NCBI RefSeq assembly: GCF_013343715.1
Contig: NZ_JABUNR010000013.1
Location: 62,001-126,000 of the forward strand
DNA: 64,000 bases
Origin: Mesobacillus harenae
GTDB taxonomy: Bacteria; Bacillota; Bacilli; Bacillales; Cytobacillaceae
Direction: 5' to 3'
The notes beneath the pieces were generated by a model. It worked only from the letters and a program-made list of their open reading frames with translations, had not been told where the DNA came from and made no database searches. How positions within the stretch are numbered: the stretch's first letter is position 1; each line of letters starts with the position of its first letter. Position numbers and translations under genes: made by a program. Below, in pieces: positions 46,501 through 56,669 of the stretch.

Positions 46501-47217
46501 TTATAAAGGAATCGTTAACACCTGGCCGACCCAAATTTCATTATCTTTAATAGAATTCGCCTGTTTAATAATCTCTATTCCCTCTTGGGATTTATAATAT
46601 TTCATAGCAACGCGGTAGAGAGTTTCTTTGGCCTGTACCGTGTGATACACAACCTGATCATCTGCTAAAGGCTCCGCGGGTTCGCCTTCAGTTTCGTCTA
46701 TTTCCGGTTGCTGCTGTTCCCGGCTGGGTTCCTTAACAGCAGCAGGAGCCTTTACCGCTTCACCAGTTGAAACGGAGGAAGAAGGAGTGTTCTTATTTCC
46801 TTCTTCAGAATTATCCGCAAGGGGGGCAATTACAGGTTCAGCCCTGTTACCACCAGTTTCAGCAGTGTCGTTTACTTTCTGTTCTTCTTTATCCACAGGG
46901 GGGGCGGTCTTCTCTATTAAATTAACCATCTCAAAACCTTTTCGCTCCCCGGCAATAGAATCTAAAGCACTATTTCCAGTATCCGCGTCAAGATAGGAGT
47001 AGATACTGAAAATCGTTAATGGCAGTAAGATAAAGAATAGCACAAGCAGCCTAATCACAGGATATTTCAATTTTAATTTAGTTTTGGGTACTTTTTGTTG
47101 ATGAACCTCACTTCTGGGCGGAAGGGTGCCTGAATTTTCATCCTCTGCTAATTTGGGCCTGTCAATCTTCTTCCTTAAGCGTTCAGCTTGGTCTCGATAA
47201 GGAGTTTCCTTATTCAT
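46501..47217 (-). CDS. ypbE: LysM-domain membrane protein YpbE
   Basis: 238 residues: cytoplasmic N-terminus (about 1-48), one membrane helix, a low-complexity proline/glutamate-rich linker and a C-terminal LysM domain (from VYHTVQAKETLYRVAMKYYK) that should bind peptidoglycan outside the cell. Type II membrane topology. Overlaps ypbD by 8 bases, so cotranscribed. Role unknown; it may anchor near the wall. Confidence 0.87.
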   Translation of the reverse strand: MNKETPYRDQAERLRKKIDRPKLAEDENSGTLPPRSEVHQQKVPKTKLKLKYPVIRLLVLFFILLPLTIFSIYSYLDADTGNSALDSIAGERKGFEMVNLIEKTAPPVDKEEQKVNDTAETGGNRAEPVIAPLADNSEEGNKNTPSSSVSTGEAVKAPAAVKEPSREQQQPEIDETEGEPAEPLADDQVVYHTVQAKETLYRVAMKYYKSQEGIEIIKQANSIKDNEIWVGQVLTIPL

Positions 47218-47809
47218 TCAGCATCTCCTCCCGTTCCGGAGTTTTATATTTTATATATACTCCTAAAAGGAAATCTATCAAAAAATGCATAAAGATTGTC
47301 ACTGATAAATTTTCCGTCCAAAGATAGATAAATCCAATAAAAAAGCTCAAAAGAATGATATTTAAAAATAAAAACCAGTTAAATAGGTAGCGGTAATGGA
47401 CCAGAGCGAAAATCGTGCTGGAGATTAGTAATCCAAAGTGGGTTTGGATTACGCCACGAAAAAATATTTCTTCTCCCAGTGCGACAATAGCAGCAATAAA
47501 AGCGATATGAAGAATCTTTTTATTGCTAAAGATCCTTTTATTTAAGCCGCCATCATCATAACTTTTTTCCGGCAAGACCTTCATTAAGAATAGATCCGTC
47601 GCTACGATTAAAAGCGCTGCCGATCCACCAATCAATAGTATGTTAATATCGTTCCAATTAAATAATTGCAGGAATTCGGTAAAGTCATTAAACAAGAAAA
47701 AGCCAAAAATAAGCGAAAGCACCACAAGCAAAACCTGAGTTGCATAGAGGTGGAAAAGTAATTCCCTGTCCGAAAGCTGGTTAATTAATTCTGTATACTT
47801 ATTTTTCAT
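47210..47809 (-). CDS. ypbD: CPBP-family intramembrane metalloprotease YpbD
   Basis: 199 residues with several membrane helices and the Abi/CPBP (CAAX-protease-like) motifs EEIFFRG, with the paired glutamates, then ALVHY and FMHFLIDFLLG carrying histidines. Predicted intramembrane protease of unknown substrate. It lies 13 bases after recQ and overlaps ypbE. Confidence 0.87.
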   Translation of the reverse strand: MKNKYTELINQLSDRELLFHLYATQVLLVVLSLIFGFFLFNDFTEFLQLFNWNDINILLIGGSAALLIVATDLFLMKVLPEKSYDDGGLNKRIFSNKKILHIAFIAAIVALGEEIFFRGVIQTHFGLLISSTIFALVHYRYLFNWFLFLNIILLSFFIGFIYLWTENLSVTIFMHFLIDFLLGVYIKYKTPEREEMLNE

Positions 47810-47822
47810 CTTGTCAGCTCAC

Positions 47823-49316
47823 CTAGTTTAGTAATATCTGTTTCAATTCCTTTTTCCAATCAAAATTATTAACATTGCTTTTCTCCGGTTGGGAATTCTT
47901 TTTCAAAAAAGAATCGGTATTTATCCCGCACGAACTGCAGCAGTCTTCAGGAGGTTTTAAAGCAGATTCAGCAAAATAGTTCAAAACATACTCACGCTTG
48001 CAACTGGTTAGCTGGACCAAATGAAGCATCTTTCTGATTTTAGTTTTTTTAAGTTCTAATCTTTGCTCGATAAAAGTTTTTATTTTCTTTTTATATTCAT
48101 CAGCTGTACTGCAGGATAAGTCTTCCATCAGCTTTGAGGCGACTCTCCACTGTGTATCTGTTAGACCGCAGTAATGCATGATTTCCTCTTTCTTAGACTC
48201 ATGCACACTTAAATCAAAATCAGGGGCTAGCCATTCAATAAGACGGTCAATCTGAAACGGGTCTGGAAGTTCCTTTTCCGCAAGCTGATAAGCAAGCTGT
48301 TCATCACCTGTAGAATAAAGCAAAATCGCCAAACTCTTGTTTCCATCTCTTCCAGCTCTGCCAATTTCCTGAAGATATGACTCCAGCTGCATCGGCATGT
48401 GAAAATGAATAACATAACGGACGTTTTCCTTGTTTATTCCCATTCCAAATGCACTTGTTGCACAAATAACATCAAGTTGGCCATATAAAAATTGCTGCTG
48501 AATTAAAATTCTGTCTTCCTGCTCAAGGCCTCCATGATAAGCCATCACCCTGCTATTACCATGAGATCTCAGCATGCTTGCTGTTTGTTCTGCAACCTTT
48601 TTACTGGAGAAATAAATTATGCCCGGTCCTTCTAAATCCTGAATTAACTCCTGTATGCGGTTTGATTTGTCCTGAAAAGTTTCGGTATGTTCAAAAGACA
48701 TTGAAATAGCCGGTCTATCGACAGAGTATATTATTTCATTGCAGCTTTGAAGATTTAATGAACGAATTATGTCCTCTCTAACTTCTTTTGTCGCTGTTGC
48801 AGTGAGGGCAAGAGTGATTGGATTTCCAAGCTTAGCACGGATCTCTCCTAATTTTAAATAATCAGGCCTGAAATCAAAGCCCCACTGTGAAATACAGTGA
48901 GCCTCATCTATGACAAAAAGAGAGATATTTATACTTTGCAGTTTTTCGTAAACTATAGGCATTCTAAGCATTTCGGGCGAAATAAAAACATATTTATAAC
49001 TTTGCAAATTGGAAAGCACATTTTTTTTTTGATGAGGAGTCAGAAAAGAATTTAAGGCAACCACTCTTTTCTCTCCTCTTGCTTTCATTTGCTCAACTTG
49101 ATCCTGCATCAGAGAAAGCAATGGGGAAACAATAACGACCAGCCCATCAAAGATATATCCTGGTATTTGATAACAAAGTGATTTGCCTGTTCCAGTTGGA
49201 AGCATAGCAAGAGCATGCTGCCCACTTAGGATAGTTTGCACAACTTCCTTCTGTCCGCTTCTAAATGTATCATAGTGAAAATGTTTTTTTAGAAGAGCTT
49301 CTAAGTTTATGTTCAT
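47823..49316 (-). CDS. recQ: ATP-dependent DNA helicase, short RecQ type (RecS)
   Basis: 497 residues. Superfamily 2 helicase: Q motif ([13 protein letters not shown]), Walker [11 protein letters not shown] with Lys45, DEAH box, [13 protein letters not shown] [22 protein letters not shown] motif VI. The C-terminus has a zinc/RQC remnant with cysteines CKREY and CCSSCG, but no HRDC domain. The length fits the short RecQ of Bacillus (ypbC, recS). Start overlaps the ypbB stop by 4 bases (ATGA), showing translational coupling. Confidence 0.94.
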   Translation of the reverse strand: MNINLEALLKKHFHYDTFRSGQKEVVQTILSGQHALAMLPTGTGKSLCYQIPGYIFDGLVVIVSPLLSLMQDQVEQMKARGEKRVVALNSFLTPHQKKNVLSNLQSYKYVFISPEMLRMPIVYEKLQSINISLFVIDEAHCISQWGFDFRPDYLKLGEIRAKLGNPITLALTATATKEVREDIIRSLNLQSCNEIIYSVDRPAISMSFEHTETFQDKSNRIQELIQDLEGPGIIYFSSKKVAEQTASMLRSHGNSRVMAYHGGLEQEDRILIQQQFLYGQLDVICATSAFGMGINKENVRYVIHFHMPMQLESYLQEIGRAGRDGNKSLAILLYSTGDEQLAYQLAEKELPDPFQIDRLIEWLAPDFDLSVHESKKEEIMHYCGLTDTQWRVASKLMEDLSCSTADEYKKKIKTFIEQRLELKKTKIRKMLHLVQLTSCKREYVLNYFAESALKPPEDCCSSCGINTDSFLKKNSQPEKSNVNNFDWKKELKQILLN

Positions 49317-50377
49317 GATTGATCCCCCAGCCTTGCCATGCTAAGACGAATTTCAAAATAATTGGCATCAGGAGCCTGTTCGCGAATATCCTTTAATTTC
49401 CGATAGGAAGCCACTGCTGCAACCTGCCCAATTCTCTGCTGTTTTTCTATAGTCACGTAGGGATTAATATCAAAATCCTTTACAGATAAAGCTATTTCTA
49501 CAATATGGTCCTCAATTGTACTTTTTTTCAAATTCCTAATAGAAGCGACCTGCTCCAGTGTATAACCCTTTAACAATAGCTGATAAGTTTTTTCAGCCGA
49601 CACTGTTATCGAAATTCCAAACCCTGACTCTGTAACCAGCGACGCTAATAAAGGATAACGTTCTTTATGGGTGGTGATACTATAGATCACAAAGTGCAGT
49701 ACATTAAGAAATTGGAGATGAAAGTAGCTCAGTTCCACGCCAGCCCTCTCAGCAGCCTGACGAGAGGTAAGTCCGATTCTGTTATAGCCAGTTAACCTCA
49801 TTACAAAAAAAGAGGGTCTTAATTCGTTCCTTATTTCTGATTCTAAGCAATCAGCTAGTTCACTATAAAGGTTTTCTGCCAAAGTTTCACGGCTGTTAGA
49901 CTGCCTGATGATAAAGCTTTTCACCCATTCAATTGTTTCTTTTCTTCTTTGAACGGGTATATAACTGTTCTGATGATGTATAAGGTTGGAACAAACCTGA
50001 ATCAGCAGTGTTAACCTTTCCCATAATGGACCTTCCATATGTTGATATCTCAAACCTTGCAAATACCTTGGTTCGGGATTCGCTGTCTGACTTTCTAAAA
50101 GCCTTAGTCCTGACGATGTTAATCTATATCGAAGAGGTTCGTGCTGTTTGCTCACAAGATCCATTTTTTCAAGAGTCTCAGCTGTTTCGGTAAGATCTTC
50201 CCGGCGAATAGAGGGAAATGAATGGAAGAAAGGCGAAAGCTCAAACAAATGTGCATCCTGGATCGTCTGAGCTGACTTTTTCCCCTGAAACAGATGATAC
50301 AGAGAAGAGAGCGTTCTCTCACCATTTATTTGTTTAAGGCAATAAAGGATTATCATTTCAAAATAAGAAATCGTCAT
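49313..50377 (-). CDS. ypbB: Helix-turn-helix protein YpbB, RecQ partner
   Basis: 354 residues from ATG 50377; the open frame extends to 50389. The C-terminus (near residue 265-305) has a helix-turn-helix, with [23 protein letters not shown] as the recognition segment. This is the HTH_40 type also fused to some RecQ proteins. It is nearly always upstream of recQ and coupled to it here by 4-base overlap, so a role in DNA repair or replication is likely. Confidence 0.85.
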   Translation of the reverse strand: MTISYFEMIILYCLKQINGERTLSSLYHLFQGKKSAQTIQDAHLFELSPFFHSFPSIRREDLTETAETLEKMDLVSKQHEPLRYRLTSSGLRLLESQTANPEPRYLQGLRYQHMEGPLWERLTLLIQVCSNLIHHQNSYIPVQRRKETIEWVKSFIIRQSNSRETLAENLYSELADCLESEIRNELRPSFFVMRLTGYNRIGLTSRQAAERAGVELSYFHLQFLNVLHFVIYSITTHKERYPLLASLVTESGFGISITVSAEKTYQLLLKGYTLEQVASIRNLKKSTIEDHIVEIALSVKDFDINPYVTIEKQQRIGQVAAVASYRKLKDIREQAPDANYFEIRLSMARLGDQS

Positions 50378-50540
50378 TAGAATCACCATTCAATAAAAAA
50401 TTAGGAATGCATGCATGAACACTCCACTGTTATCATAATAATAATATTGGCATTAAACCTGTCCTATTAATTTTATTTTAGCATGAATATGCATGTAAGA
50501 CTGTACTTTTTTGAATGACTATCTTTCTCAAAAGCTATTC

Positions 50541-50921
<381 letters not shown>

Positions 50922-50940
50922 ATTTTTATCGTATGGCTCG

Positions 50941-50967
50941 AGCCCTTCATACCCTGAAGGGCTTTTG
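50941..50967 (+). terminator. Terminator of fer
   Basis: AGCCCTTCA/TGAAGGGCT perfect stem with 5-base loop, then TTTT, 19 bases after the stop. Confidence 0.9.
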
Positions 50968-51257
50968 TCTGTTTGGAAACCACGATTGTTTTAAGTTATC
51001 ACCAATCCTATTTGTTGTCTGTATCCTTTATAAGCACCTTGCATGCGTATAAATTGTTATTAGACCACCCCACACTTTTCGTCGGCCAGCAAAACAACTC
51101 GCATCTTTTGTTTATTTATTGTCGAATCATACGACTGCAACATAGAATTTATTAGCCTGGGATATCATAAGACCAGTCCAAAAAACTTTTTTTCTCGTTA
51201 ATGTTATTAAATTAAGGAATGAAGCGTTTACATAAAAATATGAACATTTAATAGAAA
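50968..51257. other. Spacer between fer and serA
   Basis: AT-rich, no gene or leader structure recognised. No T-box features were found. It contains only the serA promoter region at its right end. Confidence 0.5.
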
Positions 51258-51286
51258 TTGACAGATGAATATTCGCCCTGTAAAAT
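51258..51286 (+). promoter_or_regulatory. Promoter of serA
   Basis: TTGACA (51258-51263) and TAAAAT (51281-51286) with a 17-base spacer; consensus -35. 36 bases upstream of the serA ATG. Confidence 0.75.
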
Positions 51287-51322
51287 AATCAGAAAATTAG
51301 TGTATCTTTTAGGGGGATCGTT

Positions 51323-52897
51323 ATGTATCAAATTCTTGTGGCTGATTCCATAAACAAAGAAGGGCTACAGCCGCTCTTAGAACTGAAAAACGCCAACATT
51401 ATCCAAGAGAAAGTTGATTCACCTGAAGTCGACCTGAGCACAGTGGATGCTCTGCTAGTTCGAAGTGCTACAAAAGTTACTGACGAACTATTAGATAAAA
51501 TGCCGAGTCTGAGAATTATTGCTCGAGCAGGTGTCGGTGTCGACAACATTGATGTTAATGCTGCTACCCGTCGCGGAATTATTGTGGTAAATGCACCAGA
51601 TGGGAATACGATTTCGACAGCAGAACATACCTTTGCTATGATGGCATCGCTAATGAGAAACATTCCTCAAGCACACCAATCTGTAAAGAATTATGAGTGG
51701 AAACGCAACCAGTATATTGGCTCAGAACTTTATGGGAAGACGTTAGGAATTGTCGGGATGGGCCGGATTGGGACAGAATTAGCAAAAAGGGCAAAGGTTT
51801 TTGGCATGAACGTGAACGTATTTGATCCGTTCCTTACTAAGGAGCGAGCTAAAAACCTAGGAGTAGAATCCTCTGATTTAGAAACAGTTCTAAAACAGGC
51901 TGACATCATATCTGTACATACCCCTCTTACTAACGAAACAAGGGGACTTATTAATGAACAGACCCTTCCTTTAACCAAAAAGGGAGTTTACTTGCTTAAC
52001 TGTGCCAGAGGCGGAATTATAGATGAGCTAGCACTCGCTAAGTTTATTGAAATGGGCCATGTCGCTGGCGCTGCTCTGGATGTTTTCGAAGTCGAGCCTC
52101 CAGGTGACCATCCGCTGCTAAAACTCGACAGCGTAATCGTAACACCTCATTTAGGGGCTTCAACAAGGGAAGCTCAGTTAAATGTTGCCACTCAGGTAGC
52201 ACGCGAGGTTAGAGAGTACTTTGAAGAGAAACCTGTATCAAATTCAATCAACCTTCCAGCTATTTCTAAAGATGTATTCCAAAAGATCCGCCCTTTCCAC
52301 CAGCTTGGCAAACAAATGGGTTCTATTTTATCCCAATGTATCAAAAAAGGGGTAAATGAGCTCAGCATTACTTATTCTGGGACAGTTGCCGATTTAGAAA
52401 CTTCCTACTTAACAAAAGCATTATTGGCCGGCTTCTTTAGAAATCGAATCGATGTTAATGTGAATGAAGTAAATGCAATGCACACTGCTAAAGAACGTGG
52501 CATCACCGTTGGAGAGAAAATCTCTTCCAATACTCACGGTTACGCAAACAGCATATCCGTAACTGCTAAAGGCGAGGACAGTGTATTTACAATTCAAGGA
52601 ACATATATTGAGAACTATGGGCCGAGAATTGTTAATTTGAATGGTTTTAATATCGATTTCCACCCTGAAGGAAATCTCCTCTATATTCAGCACATGGACC
52701 GCCCGGGTGTTATTGGCCGTGTTGGTCAAATAATTGGAGATCTTGGCATTAATATTGCGGCAATGCAGGTGGGAAGAAAAGAAGCTGGCGGTGAAGCGAT
52801 CATGGTCTTGTCATTTGACAAACAAGTTGATGATAAAATTGTTGATATTCTTTCTAAATTGGATGATATTGTTTCAATCAATAGGATTTTACTCTAA
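51323..52897 (+). CDS. serA: D-3-phosphoglycerate dehydrogenase
   Basis: 524 residues. First committed enzyme of serine biosynthesis. D-isomer dehydrogenase domain with [31 protein letters not shown], catalytic [11 protein letters not shown] and [12 protein letters not shown]. Then an allosteric substrate-binding domain (about 320-450) and a C-terminal ACT domain ([20 protein letters not shown]) for feedback by serine. Start ATG 51323 has AGGGGG upstream. Own promoter and terminator, so monocistronic. Confidence 0.97.
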   Translation: MYQILVADSINKEGLQPLLELKNANIIQEKVDSPEVDLSTVDALLVRSATKVTDELLDKMPSLRIIARAGVGVDNIDVNAATRRGIIVVNAPDGNTISTAEHTFAMMASLMRNIPQAHQSVKNYEWKRNQYIGSELYGKTLGIVGMGRIGTELAKRAKVFGMNVNVFDPFLTKERAKNLGVESSDLETVLKQADIISVHTPLTNETRGLINEQTLPLTKKGVYLLNCARGGIIDELALAKFIEMGHVAGAALDVFEVEPPGDHPLLKLDSVIVTPHLGASTREAQLNVATQVAREVREYFEEKPVSNSINLPAISKDVFQKIRPFHQLGKQMGSILSQCIKKGVNELSITYSGTVADLETSYLTKALLAGFFRNRIDVNVNEVNAMHTAKERGITVGEKISSNTHGYANSISVTAKGEDSVFTIQGTYIENYGPRIVNLNGFNIDFHPEGNLLYIQHMDRPGVIGRVGQIIGDLGINIAAMQVGRKEAGGEAIMVLSFDKQVDDKIVDILSKLDDIVSINRILL

Positions 52898-52956
52898 AGG
52901 GATCGATAGGACCTCTTAGATACTCTTTTTAAAACGATAGCTCTCCTAATCAGAAG

Positions 52957-52982
52957 GCCGGAAAAATTTCCGGCTTTTTTTA
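52957..52982 (+). terminator. Terminator of serA
   Basis: GCCGGAAA/TTTCCGGC stem with a very short loop, then seven T. Confidence 0.9.
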
Positions 52983-53001
52983 TGTTTACCTATTATAGAG
53001 T

Positions 53002-53118
53002 TCCAAGTTACGGATAATATGCGTTGTCTGCACCCTGCTCCAGCCCTAGCCAGTTTTCTGCAACCCTAGCTTCCATGAGTATCTTGCGAGGAGCCCATAG
53101 CCTTCGAGCAGCTTTAGG
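53002..53118 (-). repeat. Dispersed intergenic repeat, partial, reverse copy
   Basis: The reverse complement reads CGAAGGCTATGGGCTCCTCG, CAAGATACTCATGGAAGC, AGAAAACTGGCTAGGGCTGG. This matches the right end of the copies at 30641-30690 and 36115-36184. The left half is missing. Confidence 0.65.
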
Positions 53119-53195
53119 TCACATATGCTCACTAAAGTTCTTTTCCTTATCGCTCATGCAATTTAATATTTACCTTTAACTAATATTAAAGCAGT

Positions 53196-54128
53196 TTAAT
53201 TTTGTGAGATTTTCAGGATTTGCTGAGGATGAATCCTGTCTGATTTTAGTTCATTTAAAGCCTTTAACTCTTTAACAGAAGTATTTGTTTTAGCGGCTAT
53301 GTGAACGAGAGTATCACCTGCTGAAACGATATATTGTTTGGAATCATTCTTCTTCACGAAAAGCTGCTGACCAGGAATAATCTGGCTCCCTTTCACATCA
53401 TTCTCGCTTTTAATCACCTCTACCGTTGAATCGTATTTTTGCGAAATAGACCAAAGCGTTTCCCCAGGCGAAACTGTATGAATAATTCCATCTACAGACT
53501 TCTGTTCTGTTTTATTGTCTGTTGGTTCGTAGATGTTAGGGTCTTGGCTTTTCAGTCCAGCTGCAGCCTCCATTGTTGAACGACTATCCCGTCCTGCACT
53601 TGCTGCGTATACTGATTGCCCTACTTCTGCCTCTCCCAGAGCTACAGCAGGATCAAAGGCATTTTCTTTGCCGTAGGTCCACTTGTTCTGATGAACCTCA
53701 AAGTGAAGATGAACACCGGATGAATCACCAGTATTCCCCATCTGTCCGATTTTTTCTCCTTGCTTAACAGGTTGTCCTTCAGTTACAAGTCTTTTATTTA
53801 AATGTGCATACACGGTTTCAAATCCATTTTCATGTGAAATAAATATGACATGTCCATAAGAATAAGAGTAATAGGATTTTGTAACCACACCATTATCTAC
53901 CGAATAAATTGGTGATTTAAATTCTGCTGCAATATCAATTCCTTTATGATTACCCTGTCTTGTGCCGAATCCATCAGTGATTACCCCATCTGAAGGCCAG
54001 ATCCAATGAGCAGTTACTTCCTCAATATTAACAGTTTGAGCCTGAATACTTTTCCCGCCCAGAAACAGCAAGCTTATAAAAAAAGCCATAATTCCCGCAA
54101 TCAGGAATCGTTTTATGTAGTCTCTCAT
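53196..54128 (-). CDS. M23 family endopeptidase with two LysM domains
   Basis: 310 residues from ATG 54128 with AGGAGG upstream; the frame opens at 54200. An N-terminal signal or anchor segment (about 5-27) is followed by the LytM-type zinc endopeptidase domain. Its zinc ligands are visible in NHKGIDI and HLHFEVH. Two C-terminal LysM motifs (HTVSPGETLWSISQKYDS and YIVSAGDTLVHIAAKTNT) bind peptidoglycan. Likely cell-wall hydrolase at the division site or spore cortex; sub-role unknown. Monocistronic. Confidence 0.9.
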   Translation of the reverse strand: MRDYIKRFLIAGIMAFFISLLFLGGKSIQAQTVNIEEVTAHWIWPSDGVITDGFGTRQGNHKGIDIAAEFKSPIYSVDNGVVTKSYYSYSYGHVIFISHENGFETVYAHLNKRLVTEGQPVKQGEKIGQMGNTGDSSGVHLHFEVHQNKWTYGKENAFDPAVALGEAEVGQSVYAASAGRDSRSTMEAAAGLKSQDPNIYEPTDNKTEQKSVDGIIHTVSPGETLWSISQKYDSTVEVIKSENDVKGSQIIPGQQLFVKKNDSKQYIVSAGDTLVHIAAKTNTSVKELKALNELKSDRIHPQQILKISQN

Positions 54129-54443
54129 TTTTTTCCTCCTTAACATTTGTACTTCTATCCACCCTATGACAAGCCTTTTTAGAATAGAACAAACTGTCAT
54201 CGGCAGAGGCCTTCAAAAAGCACATTTGTTATTATGTGGAAAGTCTTCACTCTTTTATGCATAAAAAAGGAAAAAGATTAGATAAGCAGTCGGTCCGTTG
54301 ATGCTGACATCTTTCCGGATTGAATGAGCCAGCGGAGAAAAGAATTAAAGCACAAGCTCTTCGGAACAAGCAAAAAAAACATCTTGTTCCTGCGAAAATC
54401 ATGCAATTAACAGTTTTCCTTAATGGCCAGCCCAAACAAACCA
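54129..54443. other. Non-coding region upstream of the M23 gene
   Basis: No supported gene. Holds a hairpin GGAACAAG/CTTGTTCC at 54363-54390 with a 12-base loop. I could not place the promoter of the M23 gene. Confidence 0.45.
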
Positions 54444-54537
54444 AATGCAAGCCGGCTGTTTAGCTTTGACAAACGCAGGAGAGGCTTAAACATCTGGAGG
54501 GAATCGCTTTCGAGGGGCTAGACATTGGAGCTAGATC
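54444..54537. repeat. Dispersed intergenic repeat, degenerate copy
   Basis: GCCGGCTGTTTAGCTTTGAC matches GCCGACTGTTTAGCTTCGAC in the copy at 35887. The end, GACATTGGAGCTAGATCGCA, matches the right end at 30693. The middle is shortened. Confidence 0.6.
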
Positions 54538-54550
54538 GCATTCAATTAAA

Positions 54551-54573
54551 AAAGGGCCAAACATTGGCCCTTT
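54551..54573 (-). terminator. Terminator of sigX-rsiX
   Basis: AAAGGGCCAA/TTGGCCCTTT perfect stem, three-base loop, six T on the minus strand; overlaps the rsiX stop. Confidence 0.92.
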
Positions 54574-55780
54574 AATTTCGAATCTCTCTTTTATTAGGAG
54601 CAATAGGAAGCTTTATTTCCTCATTAAGGTTGAACGGGCCTAAAGTATCTGTCTCTGCCCCAACAACTTTCACTGCTTGAAAACCAAAACTTTTAGCTGT
54701 TAGCAGCATAGCCTCAAAACTATGCAGCATATTTTCTGTTAATTCTGTTCCTTCTTTAAGTGTTATCTGTAAGGTTGCTCCCTCAACTCCACTTAGCTCG
54801 TGGACTTTAATTCCAGCTGGTATCGATGCTCTTAAGCCAGACGTTTCGTGATCCTTTGTCATTTGATCATACGCAGCATCAATCGTTTTAAAGTTCTCCG
54901 TAAATGGAACAAGATAAGGGACACTGCTGTCAGGCAGATAGTAGAAGAAATAAGCTTGGTTTCCTGGGTCCTTTATAGAGATTTCTTTAATTTCTCCAAA
55001 ATTGCCAAATATCGCGCCGTCATTACCATCTGTATACAGGTTTATTTTCTCGACATTTAAATTTTCGAAGGTTTTTTCCATAGCTGAAAAAAACATAATT
55101 TCATTAGCAGATCCTATCCCATATTGATGATCTTTTGGAAGATCTGCTTTAACCGTTTTAATAGAAGGATCAAAGCTTAATTCGGCGTTTAGTGGGTAAA
55201 AGTCGGCTAGTCCCCATTCTTCTTCTCTTAAGCTATCCATCGTATCTTTATATTGATCAAAATCACTTTTAGTTTTATCTTCAGGAACTACTACACTAAC
55301 AGGGATGGTAACCAAAGCATTAGGGTCAGGGATAGCGTAAGTAAGAACTTGGCTTCCATTCAAATCCTCCTCATAAACTGCTGTAACACCCAAATTTGCT
55401 TCTTTAGCCTCAGCAAGGGAAGTGATCTCCTCCTCCTGACCTGCCGCCTCAAACATACTTGCTGAGTCTGCTTTATCTGTATCTGCAAGTATAGTGTTGG
55501 CAGATTGGTCATTTTCACTTGTATCATACGCAGAAGAATTCTGTTCGCTGCTTTCTTGCATACTAAAATTCCAATCCAGAAGAGTTGGCGCTAATATGAT
55601 GAACAGCAGGGCAGCCGCCGATGCTGCTAGCCCAGGAAAAAGCCAAACCGCCCGTTTCTTTTTTTCTACTTTGGAAGCAATATTCTGATAAATATCACGA
55701 GGATCACGTTGATCTTTTATCTTTGGCATTTGCCGAAGCATTTCTTCAAGCTGCTTATCGCTCAACTCTGACTTCCTCAT
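54572..55780 (-). CDS. rsiX: Anti-sigma-X factor RsiX
   Basis: 402 residues. Short cytoplasmic N-terminus (about 1-40), one membrane helix (residues about 42-67, AVWLFPGLAASAAALLFIIL), then a large extracytoplasmic domain. It binds SigX and keeps it inactive until an envelope signal. Starts inside sigX (26-base overlap), with AAGGAGGG upstream of its ATG, giving coupled expression. Sequence matches the RsiX family only moderately by memory; position makes the assignment secure. Confidence 0.9.
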   Translation of the reverse strand: MRKSELSDKQLEEMLRQMPKIKDQRDPRDIYQNIASKVEKKKRAVWLFPGLAASAAALLFIILAPTLLDWNFSMQESSEQNSSAYDTSENDQSANTILADTDKADSASMFEAAGQEEEITSLAEAKEANLGVTAVYEEDLNGSQVLTYAIPDPNALVTIPVSVVVPEDKTKSDFDQYKDTMDSLREEEWGLADFYPLNAELSFDPSIKTVKADLPKDHQYGIGSANEIMFFSAMEKTFENLNVEKINLYTDGNDGAIFGNFGEIKEISIKDPGNQAYFFYYLPDSSVPYLVPFTENFKTIDAAYDQMTKDHETSGLRASIPAGIKVHELSGVEGATLQITLKEGTELTENMLHSFEAMLLTAKSFGFQAVKVVGAETDTLGPFNLNEEIKLPIAPNKREIRN

Positions 55781-56306
55781 CAGATAAACCCTCCTTTTCT
55801 ATCCTATCTTCCATTAATTTTTTTAGTGCCTTAAGAGCCCTATGCTGTGTTGTCTTTACCTTACTTTCCGTCCATCCAAGGGATTCTGCTGTTTCAGTAA
55901 TTGTCAGTTCTTGAATATAGCGAAGAATAATAACCATTCTTTGGTCTATCGTACACTGATCGAGACATTTATACATGAATTGGGTATTTTCATTTCTTAG
56001 CGCTAGCTCTTCTGGCATTAGTTCATCGTCTTTAATATCCTGAGTAGTGAAGTCGAACTTCTCTAGTATTCTCTGCTTCCAACCCTTTTGTTTCCGAAAA
56101 TGGTCGATCGCTACATTCCGGGCAATGGAAAAAAGCCAAGTCTTTTCACTGCTTTTTCCTTCAAATCTTCCATAAGATTTTAATACACGGATATAAACCT
56201 CTTGAACAAGGTCCTCAGCTAATTCCTTATTTTTCACCATATAAAATAAAAATTGATACACGTCATGATGATATTTGGCATATAAGTCATCAAAAACGGA
56301 GTTCAT
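55755..56306 (-). CDS. sigX: ECF RNA polymerase sigma factor SigX
   Basis: 183 residues. Sigma-70 region 2 (YQFLFYMVKNKELAEDLVQE then VLKSYGRFEGKSSEKTW) and region 4 (DQRMVIILRYIQELTITETA, SLGWTESKVKTTQHRAL) are clear. In B. subtilis SigX drives genes that alter envelope charge and resist cationic peptides. An autoregulatory promoter lies upstream. The ATG 56306 has GGGGAGGA 8 bases before it. Confidence 0.95.
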   Translation of the reverse strand: MNSVFDDLYAKYHHDVYQFLFYMVKNKELAEDLVQEVYIRVLKSYGRFEGKSSEKTWLFSIARNVAIDHFRKQKGWKQRILEKFDFTTQDIKDDELMPEELALRNENTQFMYKCLDQCTIDQRMVIILRYIQELTITETAESLGWTESKVKTTQHRALKALKKLMEDRIEKEGLSDEEVRVER

Positions 56307-56336
56307 AAGGCTGCTTCCTCCCCGTTCATTTATTTA

Positions 56337-56363
56337 GTCGGATTTTATGTATAAAAAGTTACA
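56337..56363 (-). promoter_or_regulatory. Autoregulatory sigma-X promoter of sigX
   Basis: Minus strand TGTAAC (56358-56363) and CGAC (56337-56340) separated by 17 bases, the pattern of sigma-X-dependent promoters. 31 bases upstream of the sigX ATG. Confidence 0.75.
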
Positions 56364-56581
56364 TATTTTAAATATATTCCACTTTGATTGAAAAAGAAAG
56401 ACTGTGAATGGATTGCTGCAGGAAAATTTTGTAGGATAATCCTCTGTTTTACGAGGATTCTATGGGAGACTACAGAAATGCTTGCGTGAAGCTAAGTGTG
56501 TTAGCAGGAGCTCAAAGGGAAAGTTTAACAAAGCCATATAAATATCGTCTATTGTCCTCTAACCCTAGCCTAAAAAAGAAA

Positions 56582-56611
56582 AAAGCCCATCTCTGTAGCA
56601 GGATGGGCTTT
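56582..56611 (-). terminator. Terminator of resDE
   Basis: AAAGCCCATC/GATGGGCTTT stem with 10-base loop and TTTT run on the minus strand. The 363-base gap between resE and sigX otherwise shows only the sigma-X promoter. Confidence 0.85.
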
Positions 56612-56669
56612 AAAGTTCTCTTGCCATATGTTTCTTGTGAATCAAGAAAAGTCGGCAAAAAACTGGCTA

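Noticed and set aside
50968..51322. T-box or SAM riboswitch before serA
   Set aside because: No T-box sequence, no specifier stem and no competing terminator were visible; a normal promoter sits close to the gene.
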